Made by a program: the position numbers and the translations under genes
Shown here: positions 55,858 to 64,000 of the stretch, one piece after another
Position numbering within the stretch: position 1 is the stretch's first letter
How the letters are laid out: each line of letters starts with the position of its first letter
The notes under the pieces: generated by a model
Seen by the model: only the letters and a program-made list of their open reading frames with translations
What the model was told of the DNA's origin: nothing
The model's database searches: none
DNA from: Tumebacillus algifaecis
GTDB lineage: Bacteria; Bacillota; Bacilli; Tumebacillales; Tumebacillaceae
DNA: 64,000 bases
Assembly (NCBI RefSeq): GCF_002243515.1
Contig: NZ_CP022657.1
Coordinates: forward strand, 3,125,001 to 3,189,000
Direction: 5' to 3'

Positions 55858-55888
55858 TGTAAGATCCTCCTAGGCTTCCGTGCCCTGA

Positions 55889-57232
55889 TTATTTTTTCTG
55901 AATGTGTTTTGCCACAAAATCGGTCGTCGTATCCCCGGCGTGGAACGCTTCATGCGCCATCACTTCACGGAGCATCGGGATGTTTGTCTTGATGCCTTCG
56001 ACATGATAATGCTCCAGCGCCTGTTGCATTCTGGAGATCGCTTCGCTACGGTCTTGCCCTTTGACGATCAGTTTTGCGATCATCGGGTCGTAGAACGGAG
56101 TGACTTTTGATTCTGGTCCGACAGCCAGTTCGTTGCGCACAAAGTCGAACTGCGGCGTTTCGAAACGGGTGATCTGCCCAGGGCTTGGGAAAAAGGTCTT
56201 CGGATCTTCCGCATAGATGCGCACTTCGATCGCGTGACCGTCCAATTTGATATCGTCTTGCGTATAGCCAAGCGTTTCCCCATAGGCGATGCGCAATTGT
56301 TCGGCTACAAGATCGAGTCCGGTGATCTCCTCAGTGATCGGATGCTCGACTTGCAGACGGGTGTTCATCTCGAGGAAGTAGAAATTGCGATGCTTATCGA
56401 CCAAAAATTCGATCGTGCCCGCATTGCTGTAGCCGATCGACTTGGCGGCGCGAACGGCCGCTTCCCCCATCTTTTGACGCAACGCTGCGTCGAGGAAAGG
56501 AGACGGGGCTTCTTCCACCACTTTTTGATGGCGGCGCTGAATGGAGCATTCGCGCTCCCACAAGTAAACGGTGTTGCCGTTTTTATCGGCGAGAATCTGC
56601 ACTTCAACATGGCGCGGTTCCTCGACAAACTTTTCGATATACATGGCATCATCGCCGAAAAATTGCTTGGCTCGGTTTTGATTGCCCGCATACGCTTTGC
56701 GCAGCTCTTCATCAGAGTGGCAAACCTGCATGCCGATTCCGCCGCCGCCACCCGATGCTTTCAACATGATCGGATAGCCGATTTCCTGCGCGACCGCCAC
56801 GCCTTCTTCTTCGTCAACGAGCGGTCGGGTGATCCCTGGCACGACTGGAACGCCAGCCTGCTCCATCGCTTTGCGCGATTCGATCTTCGACCCCATCGCA
56901 GCAATCGCTTGTACAGACGGACCGATGAAGGTGATGCCCGCTTCTTCAGCGCGCTTAGCAAATCCAGTGTTTTCTGACAGCAGACCGTAGCCTGGGTGGA
57001 TCGCTTCCACACCTGTCTCTTTGCAGATTTCCAAGATACGGTCAACGTTCAGATAGCTTTTGGCAACTGGCGGTTCACCGACGAGAAACGCTTCGTCCGC
57101 CATTTTGACATGCGGAGCTTCAGCGTCCGCTTCCGAATAGATAGCAACCGTTTGAATGCCTTGCAGCTTGCAGGTACGGATGATACGACAAGCAATTTCG
57201 CCGCGGTTGGCGATCAAAATTTTTCGAAACAT
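55889..57232 (-). CDS. yngH: Biotin carboxylase subunit (YngH-like)
   Basis: A 447-residue biotin carboxylase that carboxylates the carrier biotin with ATP and bicarbonate. Family features: KILIANRGEIACRIIRTC, ADEAFLVG, HPGYGLLSENTGFA, the ATP-grasp loop KASGGGGGIGM, HVEVQILADKNGNTVYLWERECSIQRRHQK, EFLVDKHRNFYFLEMNTRLQVEHPITE. It is the first gene of the operon, with AAAGGAGG upstream and a sigma-E-like promoter about 40 bp before it. The yngI (ligase) and yngJ (dehydrogenase) partners of Bacillus are not present here. Confidence 0.94.
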   Translation of the reverse strand: MFRKILIANRGEIACRIIRTCKLQGIQTVAIYSEADAEAPHVKMADEAFLVGEPPVAKSYLNVDRILEICKETGVEAIHPGYGLLSENTGFAKRAEEAGITFIGPSVQAIAAMGSKIESRKAMEQAGVPVVPGITRPLVDEEEGVAVAQEIGYPIMLKASGGGGGIGMQVCHSDEELRKAYAGNQNRAKQFFGDDAMYIEKFVEEPRHVEVQILADKNGNTVYLWERECSIQRRHQKVVEEAPSPFLDAALRQKMGEAAVRAAKSIGYSNAGTIEFLVDKHRNFYFLEMNTRLQVEHPITEEITGLDLVAEQLRIAYGETLGYTQDDIKLDGHAIEVRIYAEDPKTFFPSPGQITRFETPQFDFVRNELAVGPESKVTPFYDPMIAKLIVKGQDRSEAISRMQQALEHYHVEGIKTNIPMLREVMAHEAFHAGDTTTDFVAKHIQKK

Positions 57233-57273
57233 CGGGATGCCTCCTTTAATCCTATCCGTTCGGTTACGACTTC

Positions 57274-57301
57274 ATTGTATGTGTAGTTGTCCACCGCTAT
57301 G
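57274..57301 (-). promoter_or_regulatory. Sigma-E-like promoter of the yng operon
   Basis: On the minus strand CATAGC (ATA core), 14 bp, CATACAAT. The -10 is an exact match to the sigma-E consensus CATACAMT and the spacing is right. Mother-cell sigma-E control of the yng genes is known in Bacillus subtilis. Confidence 0.6.
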
Positions 57302-57333
57302 GGAAACCTACCGCATGAAGAGGTGATCAGGAA

Positions 57334-58251
57334 ATGAAAAATGAACGAATCATCACTCATTTTCAATCGTATACAACTGTTCATGATTGCGTCAAGGACT
57401 TGACTCCTTATTTTGCAGGAAGAATTTCAATCATGGCTGCCACCCCCGGTCAAAAGGCAGAAGAATCAACGTCCATTCAAGGGCATTCTGACGAAAATTT
57501 TGAAATTCGTGGTGCGCAGGATGAGGAGAGCATGGTGGAGAGCGTGTCGGAGATCGGCGGCATTGCTCTAGGGGCGGTCGCGCTGCTCGTACCAGGCTTA
57601 GGCCCAGTGCTGACGGGCGGTCCGATGGCCGGGCAAGCGGTCGGGGAGACGGTCGGGCACTATTTACGCGCCCAGATGGGGGCAGATCGCCAAACAGAGC
57701 AAGCGGAGACGACCCGAGAATCGGAGAGCACCGATGCGAAAAGCGGAGCGTTCTTCATCGCGGTTGACACGTATTCGGACGAGGAAGCTGACTACGCTGC
57801 CAATATCATGGAACAACACGGCGGCAAAGTCACACGCATGACCGTCGCGACCGAAGCAGATCGCGAATTGCCGGAAGTGGAAGTGCGTTACATCCCCGCC
57901 GACGCTGAGGTGAGGTATGTGGCCCGGCAAGAGGCAACGGACCATGAACTGCGACCCAAGACGCAGGAGATTCCACAGTCCCTACAGATTTTGCATGACC
58001 TACCCAATCAGCAATACCTGCCGCTTGCTGACACCGGGTATGGAACTGCGCAGTTCCCGCAGTTCCCTCGCTACCCGACCGAACAGAACGCCCGACCACG
58101 CCGTGCTCAAGATGGGTATGCACTTGATCCGGTCGCCCCTTTGTCACCCATCAACTGGATCGATCCGAACATCGGGCTTGGCAACTACGATCTATACGAC
58201 CCTGCGACACGAGCACAGGACAACTCACAACCGCCAGATCATTTGAAATAA
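57334..58251 (+). CDS. Stress-protein-like protein with glycine-rich segment, unknown
   Basis: A 305-residue protein. Residues 1-35 (IITHFQSYTTVHDCVKDLTPYFAGRISIMA) resemble the start of general-stress 17M/YflT-type domains. A glycine/alanine-rich hydrophobic segment at about 73-110 (EIGGIALGAVALLVPGLGPVLTGG) could form a membrane hairpin or glycine zipper. A second small alpha/beta-like region (AFFIAVDTYSDEEADYAANIMEQHGG) lies near 137-160. The last 100 residues are rich in Pro, Gln, Tyr and Asn and look disordered. It precedes an alpha/beta hydrolase by 15 bp. No function is assigned. Confidence 0.75.
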   Translation: MKNERIITHFQSYTTVHDCVKDLTPYFAGRISIMAATPGQKAEESTSIQGHSDENFEIRGAQDEESMVESVSEIGGIALGAVALLVPGLGPVLTGGPMAGQAVGETVGHYLRAQMGADRQTEQAETTRESESTDAKSGAFFIAVDTYSDEEADYAANIMEQHGGKVTRMTVATEADRELPEVEVRYIPADAEVRYVARQEATDHELRPKTQEIPQSLQILHDLPNQQYLPLADTGYGTAQFPQFPRYPTEQNARPRRAQDGYALDPVAPLSPINWIDPNIGLGNYDLYDPATRAQDNSQPPDHLK

Positions 58252-58266
58252 AAGGGGGATGTAGCG

Positions 58267-59067
58267 ATGCCCCGTTTTGAACATGATGAAATCTCACATT
58301 ACTATACGATCATCGGCGCTGGATTTCCGATGATCTTCATTCATGGGCTTGGCCTCAATCATCAAAACTGGCTGGGTCAAGTCCCCGTGTTTAAAAAAAA
58401 TTTCACAGTCATCACCTACGACATCCGCGGTCATGGCGGCACCGGCATTTCGCGCGGTCCGATCGAAATCGGTGATCTGAGCGAAGACTTGCACGCCCTC
58501 TGTCGCCATCTAAAGATCGAGAAAGCCTTTCTCGTCGGCTACTCCACAGGCACGTTGATCGCCGAACAGTTCACCCTCGACCATCCTGAGATGGTCGCAG
58601 GTCTTTGCTTGATCGGAGCGTTTGCAAAAGTGCAAGGCATTGCGATGATGATGAAAAACAATTTTTCCAAATGGCTGATCCAAGCCAAATTGCACAAACT
58701 GATCGCCTATTCGGTCGCACAAAACAATGCGCACAACGTCGTTCAACGCGGCTTTTTCTACCGCATCGCCAAACGAGCCGTACCAGCAGAGACGCTGCGC
58801 ATCATCGAAGCTTCCGAACGATTCTTGAGCATGCACGAAGTCGCCAACATCCGATGTCCCGTCCTGCTGATCAACGGCTCGAAAGATCGGGCCACCAAAG
58901 CGTATGCCGAGCAATTCTCCACAGAGATGGACTGTGCAGAGCTTGCGATGATCGAAGGGGTCAACCATTCGGTGGCGACAAGGGCAAAGGATCAATTCAA
59001 CTCGTTGCTGCAAGAGTATGTGCTGCGCATCGAACTGCCGCTCGACCCAACGCTGCACTTCCACTAA
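58267..59067 (+). CDS. Alpha/beta hydrolase
   Basis: A 266-residue hydrolase. FIHGLGLNHQNW forms the oxyanion-hole region near residue 24, and the nucleophile elbow GYSTG (Ser about 92) is present. A probable acid lies in INGSKDRATK and the catalytic His in EGVNHSVATR. The cap region is short. It belongs to the broad esterase/haloperoxidase-like group and the substrate is unknown. GGGGG lies before the ATG. It may be cotranscribed with the upstream gene and with the following SDR. Confidence 0.88.
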   Translation: MPRFEHDEISHYYTIIGAGFPMIFIHGLGLNHQNWLGQVPVFKKNFTVITYDIRGHGGTGISRGPIEIGDLSEDLHALCRHLKIEKAFLVGYSTGTLIAEQFTLDHPEMVAGLCLIGAFAKVQGIAMMMKNNFSKWLIQAKLHKLIAYSVAQNNAHNVVQRGFFYRIAKRAVPAETLRIIEASERFLSMHEVANIRCPVLLINGSKDRATKAYAEQFSTEMDCAELAMIEGVNHSVATRAKDQFNSLLQEYVLRIELPLDPTLHFH

Positions 59068-59117
59068 AGTGTGGTACAATCGGTGGTACGAATTTCGTAG
59101 CAAAGGAAGTGCTGCCG

Positions 59118-59888
59118 ATGAACACCCATTCTTATCCCGACTCTCGGCCACTGGCAGGCGCCAATGCCATCGTGACGGGCGCCTCCCGTGGAATCGGGCG
59201 CGCGATCGCCATCGCGCTGGCTGAAGCGGGTGCAAACCTCGTGGTCAATTATAAAAATTCTGCCGCGGCTGCGCTGGAAACGGTCGAGTCCTGCCGCCGT
59301 GCGGACGTGAACGCCATCGCTGTACAAGCGGATCTCAGCGATCCGGATCAGGCCGCCTATCTGATCGAAGCGACCTGTGTCAATTTTGGCGCACCACAAA
59401 TTTTGGTCAACAATGCTGGCATCGCCAAGACGGGCCTCTTGCTCGATACCACTGTGGAAGAATGGGACGAGATGATGAACGCCAACCTGCGCGCACCATT
59501 TTTGTGTGCCAAAGCGGTCTTGCCACACATGGTCTCCAAACAATATGGTCGGATCATCAACCTGTCCTCGATCTGGGGCATGACTGGTGGTTCTTTTGAA
59601 GTTCCTTACTCGGCCAGCAAAGGCGGGATCATCTCCTTTTCCAAAGCGCTGGCCAAAGAGGTCGGCCCCTCCGGCATCACCGTCAACTGCGTTGCACCAG
59701 GTGCTGTGATGACCGACATGCTCGCCCATCTGAGCGCCGAAGACCTGGCTCGCATCGCCGACGAAACTCCGGTCGGTCGCCTTGGAACACCACAGGATAT
59801 CGCCTCTGTTGTGCGCTTTTTAGCGTTGCCATCTTCCTCGTTCATCACAGGACAAGTGATTTCACCAAACGGTGGACTTGTCACCTAA
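59118..59888 (+). CDS. Short-chain dehydrogenase/reductase, FabG-like
   Basis: A 256-residue [25 protein letters not shown] binds NADP (residues about 14-35), NNAGIAKTG lies near 90, and the catalytic Ser (NLSSIWG) and YSASKGG pair are present. The C-terminal [15 protein letters not shown] is typical of FabG-type reductases. Relatives reduce 3-oxoacyl-ACP, or in Bacillus (YmfI) act in EF-P modification; the role here is open. AAAGGAAG precedes MNTHSYPD. A much longer frame through the hydrolase gene is spurious. Confidence 0.88.
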   Translation: MNTHSYPDSRPLAGANAIVTGASRGIGRAIAIALAEAGANLVVNYKNSAAAALETVESCRRADVNAIAVQADLSDPDQAAYLIEATCVNFGAPQILVNNAGIAKTGLLLDTTVEEWDEMMNANLRAPFLCAKAVLPHMVSKQYGRIINLSSIWGMTGGSFEVPYSASKGGIISFSKALAKEVGPSGITVNCVAPGAVMTDMLAHLSAEDLARIADETPVGRLGTPQDIASVVRFLALPSSSFITGQVISPNGGLVT

Positions 59889-59980
59889 TTTTAAGCTGGG
59901 AATGGGTGAACATTTGGGCCATTTCGGGTATGATAGTATCTGGTACATATAAAAAAAGAGATCGAGGAGGTTCTTCACTG

Positions 59981-60499
59981 ATGACCACTGCAACTGAACG
60001 TCAAGGCATCACCTTTAAAAACAACCCGGTAACCCTGCAAGGCACCGAAGTTAAAGTAGGCGACCAAGCTCCGAACTTTACCGTATTGGCAAATAACCTG
60101 ACCCCGGTGACGCTCGATGAGTCGAAAGGCACCGTTCGCATCATCTCGGTCGTCCCGTCTGTAGACACTGGCGTATGCGACGCGCAAACCCGCCGTTTTA
60201 ACGAAGCTGCAGCAGACCTGACCAACACCACCATCCTGACCGTTTCGGTCGATCTGCCGTTTGCACAAGGCCGTTGGTGCGGTGCTGCTGGCATCGATAA
60301 GGTACAAACTGTGTCTGACCATCGCGACCTGTCCTTCGGTTTGGCATATGGCGTTGTGATCAAAGAACTGCGCCTGCTCGCTCGCGCAGTATTCGTTGTC
60401 GATTCCAACGATAAAATCGTCCACGTTGAATACGTTTCCGAAGTGACCAACCACCCGAACTATGAAGCTGCAATCGAAGCTGCAAAAGCTGCGAAATAA
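59981..60499 (+). CDS. tpx: Thiol peroxidase Tpx
   Basis: A 172-residue atypical 2-Cys peroxiredoxin that reduces hydroperoxides with thioredoxin. The peroxidatic site [11 protein letters not shown] (Thr63, Cys66) and the resolving Cys100 in [11 protein letters not shown] are present. The C-terminal [16 protein letters not shown] is also conserved. GAGGAGG lies upstream of MTTATERQ. It is transcribed alone, with a strong terminator. It may help detoxify peroxide, for instance that produced by the LodA-type oxidase; that link is speculative. Confidence 0.96.
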   Translation: MTTATERQGITFKNNPVTLQGTEVKVGDQAPNFTVLANNLTPVTLDESKGTVRIISVVPSVDTGVCDAQTRRFNEAAADLTNTTILTVSVDLPFAQGRWCGAAGIDKVQTVSDHRDLSFGLAYGVVIKELRLLARAVFVVDSNDKIVHVEYVSEVTNHPNYEAAIEAAKAAK

Positions 60500-60513
60500 G
60501 TAGCACAAACAAA

Positions 60514-60543
60514 AACAGCACTCCCGAGGGAGTGCTGTTTTTT
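60514..60543. terminator. Bidirectional terminator between tpx and the Fe-S carrier gene
   Basis: AACAGCACTCCC and GGGAGTGCTGTT pair over 12 bases, with A and T runs on opposite sides. Confidence 0.92.
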
Positions 60544-60554
60544 CATGCAATGGA

Positions 60555-60908
60555 TTAGGAACAAGCGCCCGGTTTGCCAGCGTCGCCAGCAGTGCGGAAA
60601 GAAGAACCGCAACCACAAGTCGAAGCAGCGTTCGGGTTCTCAATCTTGAAACCTGCGCCCATCAAAGAATCTACATAGTCCACAACTGCACCTTGGAGGT
60701 ACTGGCCGCTCATCTCATCGACCACTACCTTAACGCCGTTCAACTCGTACAGAGCGTCATTGTCCTTCTTCTCGTCAAGCGCCATGCCATAGCTGAAGCC
60801 AGAGCAGCCGCCAGACTTGATGAAGACGCGCAGTGCCAGTTCAGGGTTGTCTTTCTGAGCCAGCAGGGCAGATACCTTCTCTGCTGCAGATTCGGTCAAG
60901 GTTACCAT
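60555..60908 (-). CDS. erpA: A-type iron-sulfur cluster carrier protein (HesB/IscA/ErpA family)
   Basis: A 117-residue HesB-like domain protein that carries and inserts Fe-S clusters. The three conserved cysteines are present: one in GGCSGFSYGM near residue 35 and two in STCGCGSSF near 100. A short C-terminal extension ends GKPGACS. The ATG after GAGGAGGTGAGTCAC is preferred; a GTG three codons earlier overlaps the ribosome-binding site. The choice of symbol within the family is approximate. Confidence 0.92.
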   Translation of the reverse strand: MVTLTESAAEKVSALLAQKDNPELALRVFIKSGGCSGFSYGMALDEKKDNDALYELNGVKVVVDEMSGQYLQGAVVDYVDSLMGAGFKIENPNAASTCGCGSSFRTAGDAGKPGACS

Positions 60909-60990
60909 GTGACTCACCTCCTCTACTAATAATACCTCTCCAGCATACCCGATATGCGAGCAAATGTACAGTTTCTAAAAGTGACCAACT

Positions 60991-61440
60991 TTACCTTTTG
61001 ATCATGTAAAAGCAGGATTCACGATTATCCCACGCGATTTCTGCCATGTCCATCGTAATGTCGCCACGCGAGACCAGACTGTACAATTGGGCCAAACTTT
61101 CGATTTCGATGATCTTGCGATTCATTTTGTTGAGGTACCATTCGCCCGATTCATTTTCTTCGACCTTACCCGCATAGGCTAGATTGAGACGCTCCGAGAG
61201 GTCATCGCCGATAAACGTCTCGATCACCGCCGAATACTTGTATGCTGTATCTATAAACAACATACGCTTGGTCGGAAGAGATTGCTGCTTGACTCCTGCC
61301 AATTTTTCCAGCGCAGCTACCATTTTCTCGGCAGCCTCAGACTGCTTGTACTCCTGATAAAGCTCCGTAACATCCTTCCCGGCCGCGTCGAACACCTTTC
61401 CATTCTTCATCGTCAATGGATACGAAAACGGCTTCTCCAA
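60991..61440 (-). CDS. Conserved-looking hypothetical protein
   Basis: A 149-residue soluble protein of unknown family. It begins MEKPFSYPLTMKNGKVFD, has a helical charged stretch at about residues 25-50 (ELYQEYKQSEAAEKMVAALEKLAG), and ends IAWDNRESCFYMIKR. The TTG start is favoured because GAGGAGG lies eight bases upstream; the longer frame reads through this site. Codon use and a strong ribosome-binding site indicate a real gene. It stands alone. Confidence 0.65.
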   Translation of the reverse strand: MEKPFSYPLTMKNGKVFDAAGKDVTELYQEYKQSEAAEKMVAALEKLAGVKQQSLPTKRMLFIDTAYKYSAVIETFIGDDLSERLNLAYAGKVEENESGEWYLNKMNRKIIEIESLAQLYSLVSRGDITMDMAEIAWDNRESCFYMIKR

Positions 61441-61556
61441 CGTGCGTCCCTCCTCAGTGCAAGACATGTTATGTATACTCGATTCGCTTGGAAAAAAAGG
61501 CACGTCCTCATGTTGCTGAAGACTGCCCGCATTTATCCTCCCAAATGACGCTCCTG

Positions 61557-62009
61557 CTAGTGACGCAAGGCGGTAAAAATTTCTGTGTCATATTTCTTGG
61601 CCAACGTTTTGTCGTACGTCTTGTCAGCCACCAATTGATTCGTGAGCTTGCCTCCGTAAAACATCACGTCGCGGACAGCATCGATCGAAATCTCCACCCC
61701 AGCCATGTTCAAGGAGACACCTGCTAATTTGTCAATGTACTGTTTCGCGCGACCAGTAATCGCGGTTGCCGTTCCCAGCCCCAACACCGTCACGGTCACA
61801 AGATCATTCTTTGCAATGTTTTGCAACAGCTTGGAGCGGCCATCGATCGCCAGTCGAAGCGTCGTTGGACCTGTGGCCAACAGCCAGGAGATGCAGAGGA
61901 TATTCGGCGAACCGTTCTCCGCATCGATGGAAGCAAGCAGTACAATTTGCTCCCCCTGCAGAAAATTGACCAGGTCCTCTGATAGTTGGTTTGTTGCTTG
62001 TTCAGCCAT
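61557..62009 (-). CDS. Pyridoxamine 5'-phosphate oxidase-family (FMN-binding split-barrel) protein
   Basis: A 150-residue protein with the split-barrel pattern: VNFLQGEQIVLLASIDAENGSPNILCISWLLA, then LRLAIDGRSKLLQNIAKNDLVTVTVLG, then AITGRAKQYIDKL. Such proteins bind FMN, heme or F420; the catalytic PNPOx residues are not evident, so a true pyridoxamine phosphate oxidase is unlikely. AAAGGGG lies nine bases before MAEQATNQ. Confidence 0.78.
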   Translation of the reverse strand: MAEQATNQLSEDLVNFLQGEQIVLLASIDAENGSPNILCISWLLATGPTTLRLAIDGRSKLLQNIAKNDLVTVTVLGLGTATAITGRAKQYIDKLAGVSLNMAGVEISIDAVRDVMFYGGKLTNQLVADKTYDKTLAKKYDTEIFTALRH

Positions 62010-62199
62010 CCTTGTGAACCCCTTTCCGATCGAGCTGCAGCCCTGTGTTGCCAAGACTTTCTATAAGTCATTATAGCATTTTTTGCCCCTTCCCATACGT
62101 GGCCGGGCAGATTCTGTCACGAATAGGAAGCGTGGCTTTACTACATTCTAACAAGTGGAACGAAGTGTGCTTCGATTCCTATCAAAAGGAGGTATTGCA

Positions 62200-62358
62200 G
62201 TGCAGACCACGCATTCTCGCATCGGCGACATCGTCGCAAGTTGGAACGAGGATCTGGTGGCGGCGAACCATCTCGCAGAAGAGGATTGGCTCGAGGCGGG
62301 TCGTCAACGAGCAAAAGAGGCAGTACCTCTTGTCAGCATGGACGAACAAATGGCCTAA
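62200..62358 (+). CDS. Small hypothetical protein, 52 residues
   Basis: A GTG-started ORF with AAAGGAGG seven bases upstream and an intrinsic terminator just downstream. The peptide (MQTTHSRIGDIVASWNEDL ... VSMDEQMA) is acidic, probably helical, without membrane segments. Good translation signals and its own terminator argue for a real gene. No family is recognised. Confidence 0.6.
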   Translation: MQTTHSRIGDIVASWNEDLVAANHLAEEDWLEAGRQRAKEAVPLVSMDEQMA

Positions 62359-62373
62359 CGACGTCACCAATGG

Positions 62374-62409
62374 AAAAAGACCCTGACACTAAAGTGTCAG
62401 GGTCTTTTT
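62374..62409. terminator. Bidirectional terminator
   Basis: AAAAAGACCCTGACACT and AGTGTCAGGGTCTTTTT pair over 17 bases with a two-base loop. It ends the small plus-strand gene and the converging DUF1450 gene, whose stop lies inside the stem. Confidence 0.93.
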
Positions 62410-62643
62410 CTCGATCAATGCCAACAACTTGACTTCAAACTCTGCCAAGTCATGGCCCGAGACGATCTCATCTTCCACAAAGGCAAATGGGCGTACCGCG
62501 CACTCACCGCAGTTAGTGAGGCAGCCGTAACGAGAAACTGTCCATTCTGGATGTTCTTCCCGCAAGCGCAGAAAAAGTTCCTGAGTGAACGACATCAAGT
62601 TCCCATTGCAAAAATCGACGGTTACCCGTTTATTTTCGCCCAC
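62389..62643 (-). CDS. DUF1450 family protein (YuzB-like)
   Basis: An 84-residue protein with the cysteine pattern VDFCNGN, then CLTNCGECAVRPFAFVEDEIV, typical of DUF1450/YuzB, a small family of Bacillales with a thioredoxin-like appearance and no known function. The GTG start lies inside the last codons of typA, with AAGGAG five bases upstream. It is therefore probably coupled to typA translation or at least cotranscribed. Confidence 0.85.
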   Translation of the reverse strand: MGENKRVTVDFCNGNLMSFTQELFLRLREEHPEWTVSRYGCLTNCGECAVRPFAFVEDEIVSGHDLAEFEVKLLALIEKKTLTL

Positions 62644-64000
62644 TTCTTCTCCTTGTCGAAGCGGTCACGCTCATTTTTCTTGAGATACTTCTTGCGCAGG
62701 CGCACCGATTTCGGCGTTATTTCACAGTATTCATCGTCGTTCAAGTATTCAAGCGCTTCTTCCAGCGACATGATGCGCGGAACTTTCAGGCGCGTGGTGT
62801 CATCTTTCGTCGCAGAACGGACGTTGGTCGCCGCTTTGGTCTTGCAAGGGTTGACCGTCAAGTCGGAGTCACGGTTGTGCTCGCCGACGATCATACCTTC
62901 GTACACTTCGGTACCCGGGTGGATGAACATCACCCCACGGTCTTCCAGACCTTCGATCCCATAGGTGCTGGACGTGCCAGTTTCAGCAGCGACGAGAACG
63001 CCCATGTGGCGACCTTCGATCGAGCCTTTGGACGGCATGTAGCTGTGGAAGGAATGGTTCATGATGCCAAAGCCGCGAGTGATCGTCAAGAACTCGGTTC
63101 GGAAACCGATCAGACCGCGCGCAGGGATCAAAAACTCCAAACGCACGTTGCCATTGCCAAAGTTGATCATGTTGGTCATGTCTGCTTTGCGCAGACCGAG
63201 ACGCTCCATGACAGAGCCCATATGATCTTCCGGCACGTCGATCAGCAGATGCTCATACGGTTCGGATTTCACGCCGTCGATCTCTTTGAAGATAACCTGC
63301 GGCTTGGATACTTGCAGTTCGAATCCTTCGCGGCGCATCGTTTCGATCAGGATCGACAGGTGCAATTCCCCACGTCCAGAAACGACGAACGCATCGGGCG
63401 AATCGGTTTCATCGACGCGCATCGATACGTCAGTTTCCAATTCTTGGAACAAACGATCGCGCAGTTTACGCGAGGTGACATGCTTGCCTTCCTGACCCGC
63501 AAACGGAGAATCGTTGACGATGAACGTCATTTGCAGAGTCGGTTCGTCAATATGCAGAAGCGGCAAGGCTTCTTGATTCTGTAAGTCAGCGATCGTTTCC
63601 CCCACATTCAGTTCGCCAAGACCGGAGAAAGCGATCAGATCGCCCGCTTCCGCCTGCTCGACTTCGATGCGGTTGAGCCCTTGGAAGCCAAACAGCTTGA
63701 CGATGCGCTGGCGTTCTACTTTGCCGTCACGCTTCATAACCGCTACCTGTTCATTGACCTTAACTTTACCGCGATGAACGCGGCCGATGCCGATGCGGCC
63801 GAGGTAGTCACTGTAGTCGAGCATGTTGACCTGGAGTTGCAAGGGCGCATCCGGGTCAACAGCCGGACTCGGGATGTGCTCGATGATCGCATCATAGAGC
63901 GGTTTCATGTCTTCGCCAGGCTGTTTGTAGTCGAGCATCGCATAGCCATTGAGCGCCGATGCATAGACCACCGGGAATTCGAGTTGTTCGTCGTTCGCAT
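62622..64000 (-). CDS. typA: Translational GTPase TypA/BipA, C-terminal part (5' end beyond the window)
   Basis: About 459 residues of TypA/BipA are present; the GTPase G1-G3 motifs lie outside the window. Visible are domain II (LGRIGIGRVHRGKVKVNEQVAVM), domain III/V elements (SGRGELHLSILIETMRREGFEL, EFLIPARGLIGFRTEFLT) and the TypA-specific C-terminal domain with GTEVYEGMIVGEHNRDSDLTVNPCKTKAATNVRSA. It ends with a basic tail. TypA is a ribosome-associated GTPase needed under stress and in the cold. The frame continues to the window edge through PVVYASALNG. Confidence 0.97.
   Translation of the reverse strand, partial: ANDEQLEFPVVYASALNGYAMLDYKQPGEDMKPLYDAIIEHIPSPAVDPDAPLQLQVNMLDYSDYLGRIGIGRVHRGKVKVNEQVAVMKRDGKVERQRIVKLFGFQGLNRIEVEQAEAGDLIAFSGLGELNVGETIADLQNQEALPLLHIDEPTLQMTFIVNDSPFAGQEGKHVTSRKLRDRLFQELETDVSMRVDETDSPDAFVVSGRGELHLSILIETMRREGFELQVSKPQVIFKEIDGVKSEPYEHLLIDVPEDHMGSVMERLGLRKADMTNMINFGNGNVRLEFLIPARGLIGFRTEFLTITRGFGIMNHSFHSYMPSKGSIEGRHMGVLVAAETGTSSTYGIEGLEDRGVMFIHPGTEVYEGMIVGEHNRDSDLTVNPCKTKAATNVRSATKDDTTRLKVPRIMSLEEALEYLNDDEYCEITPKSVRLRKKYLKKNERDRFDKEKKWAKING

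Noticed and set aside
58605-59117. Long N-terminal extension of the FabG-like SDR
   Set aside because: It is a frame-shifted reading of the hydrolase gene; the SDR fold starts at the ATG at 59118.

Overview
The window comes from a spore-forming, meso-diaminopimelate-type member of the Bacillales. The division and cell-wall (dcw) cluster, a SpoVD-type sporulation PBP, a yng-type leucine-degradation operon behind a sigma-E-like promoter and a bacillibactin (dhb) operon all point that way. Gene content and gene order look most like the Tumebacillus/Alicyclobacillaceae group; that placement is inference, and the 16S fragment at the left edge could settle it.

Layout. 1-1032: 5' two-thirds of a 16S rRNA gene (minus strand), with its leader and promoter to about 1217. 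1476-4345: a LodA/LodB-type pair (quinone-cofactor amino-acid oxidase plus maturation flavoprotein). 4642-4810: tRNA-Leu and tRNA-Thr. 5339-5845: a GNAT acetyltransferase. 6239-19779 (minus): a complete bacillibactin biosynthesis operon, dhbA-C-E-B-F, followed by an MbtH-like protein and an MFS exporter. Its probable Fur-controlled promoter lies about 870 bp upstream of dhbA. Between them are a possible 59-codon ORF and a 460-bp array of 46 perfect-register 10-bp repeats. 20979-21470: a NUDIX hydrolase. 21654-24195 (minus): a 22-gene tRNA array that ends in an orphan 5S rRNA gene. The array carries large internal duplications and a family of covarying hairpins that also occurs in the 16S leader.

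24524-44882 (minus): the dcw cluster, in transcription order mraZ, rsmH, ftsL, pbpB, spoVD, murE, murF, mraY, murD, ftsW/spoVE, murB, murA, divIB, two DUF881 genes, sbp, ftsA, ftsZ. Compared with Bacillus subtilis, murG is missing between spoVE and murB, and murA sits between murB and divIB. Intrinsic terminators after pbpB, ftsW and murA, with candidate promoters before spoVD, divIB and ftsA, suggest several transcription units.

45158-64000: mixed metabolic and stress genes. These are an old-yellow enzyme with a divergent HxlR-type regulator, a polytopic His-rich membrane protein, an Eis-type acetyltransferase, a PanE-type reductase and an oligopeptide-binding lipoprotein. They are followed by the yngH-HB-G-F-E operon (methylcrotonyl-CoA carboxylase, HMG-CoA lyase and hydratase), a stress-protein-like gene, a hydrolase, an SDR and thiol peroxidase. 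The right end holds an A-type Fe-S carrier, small conserved genes and the 3' part of typA.

The least ordinary signals are the decamer array in the leader of the iron-regulated siderophore operon, the covarying hairpin family shared by the tRNA array and the rrn leader, and the LodAB pair. No prophage, transposase or CRISPR array was recognised.
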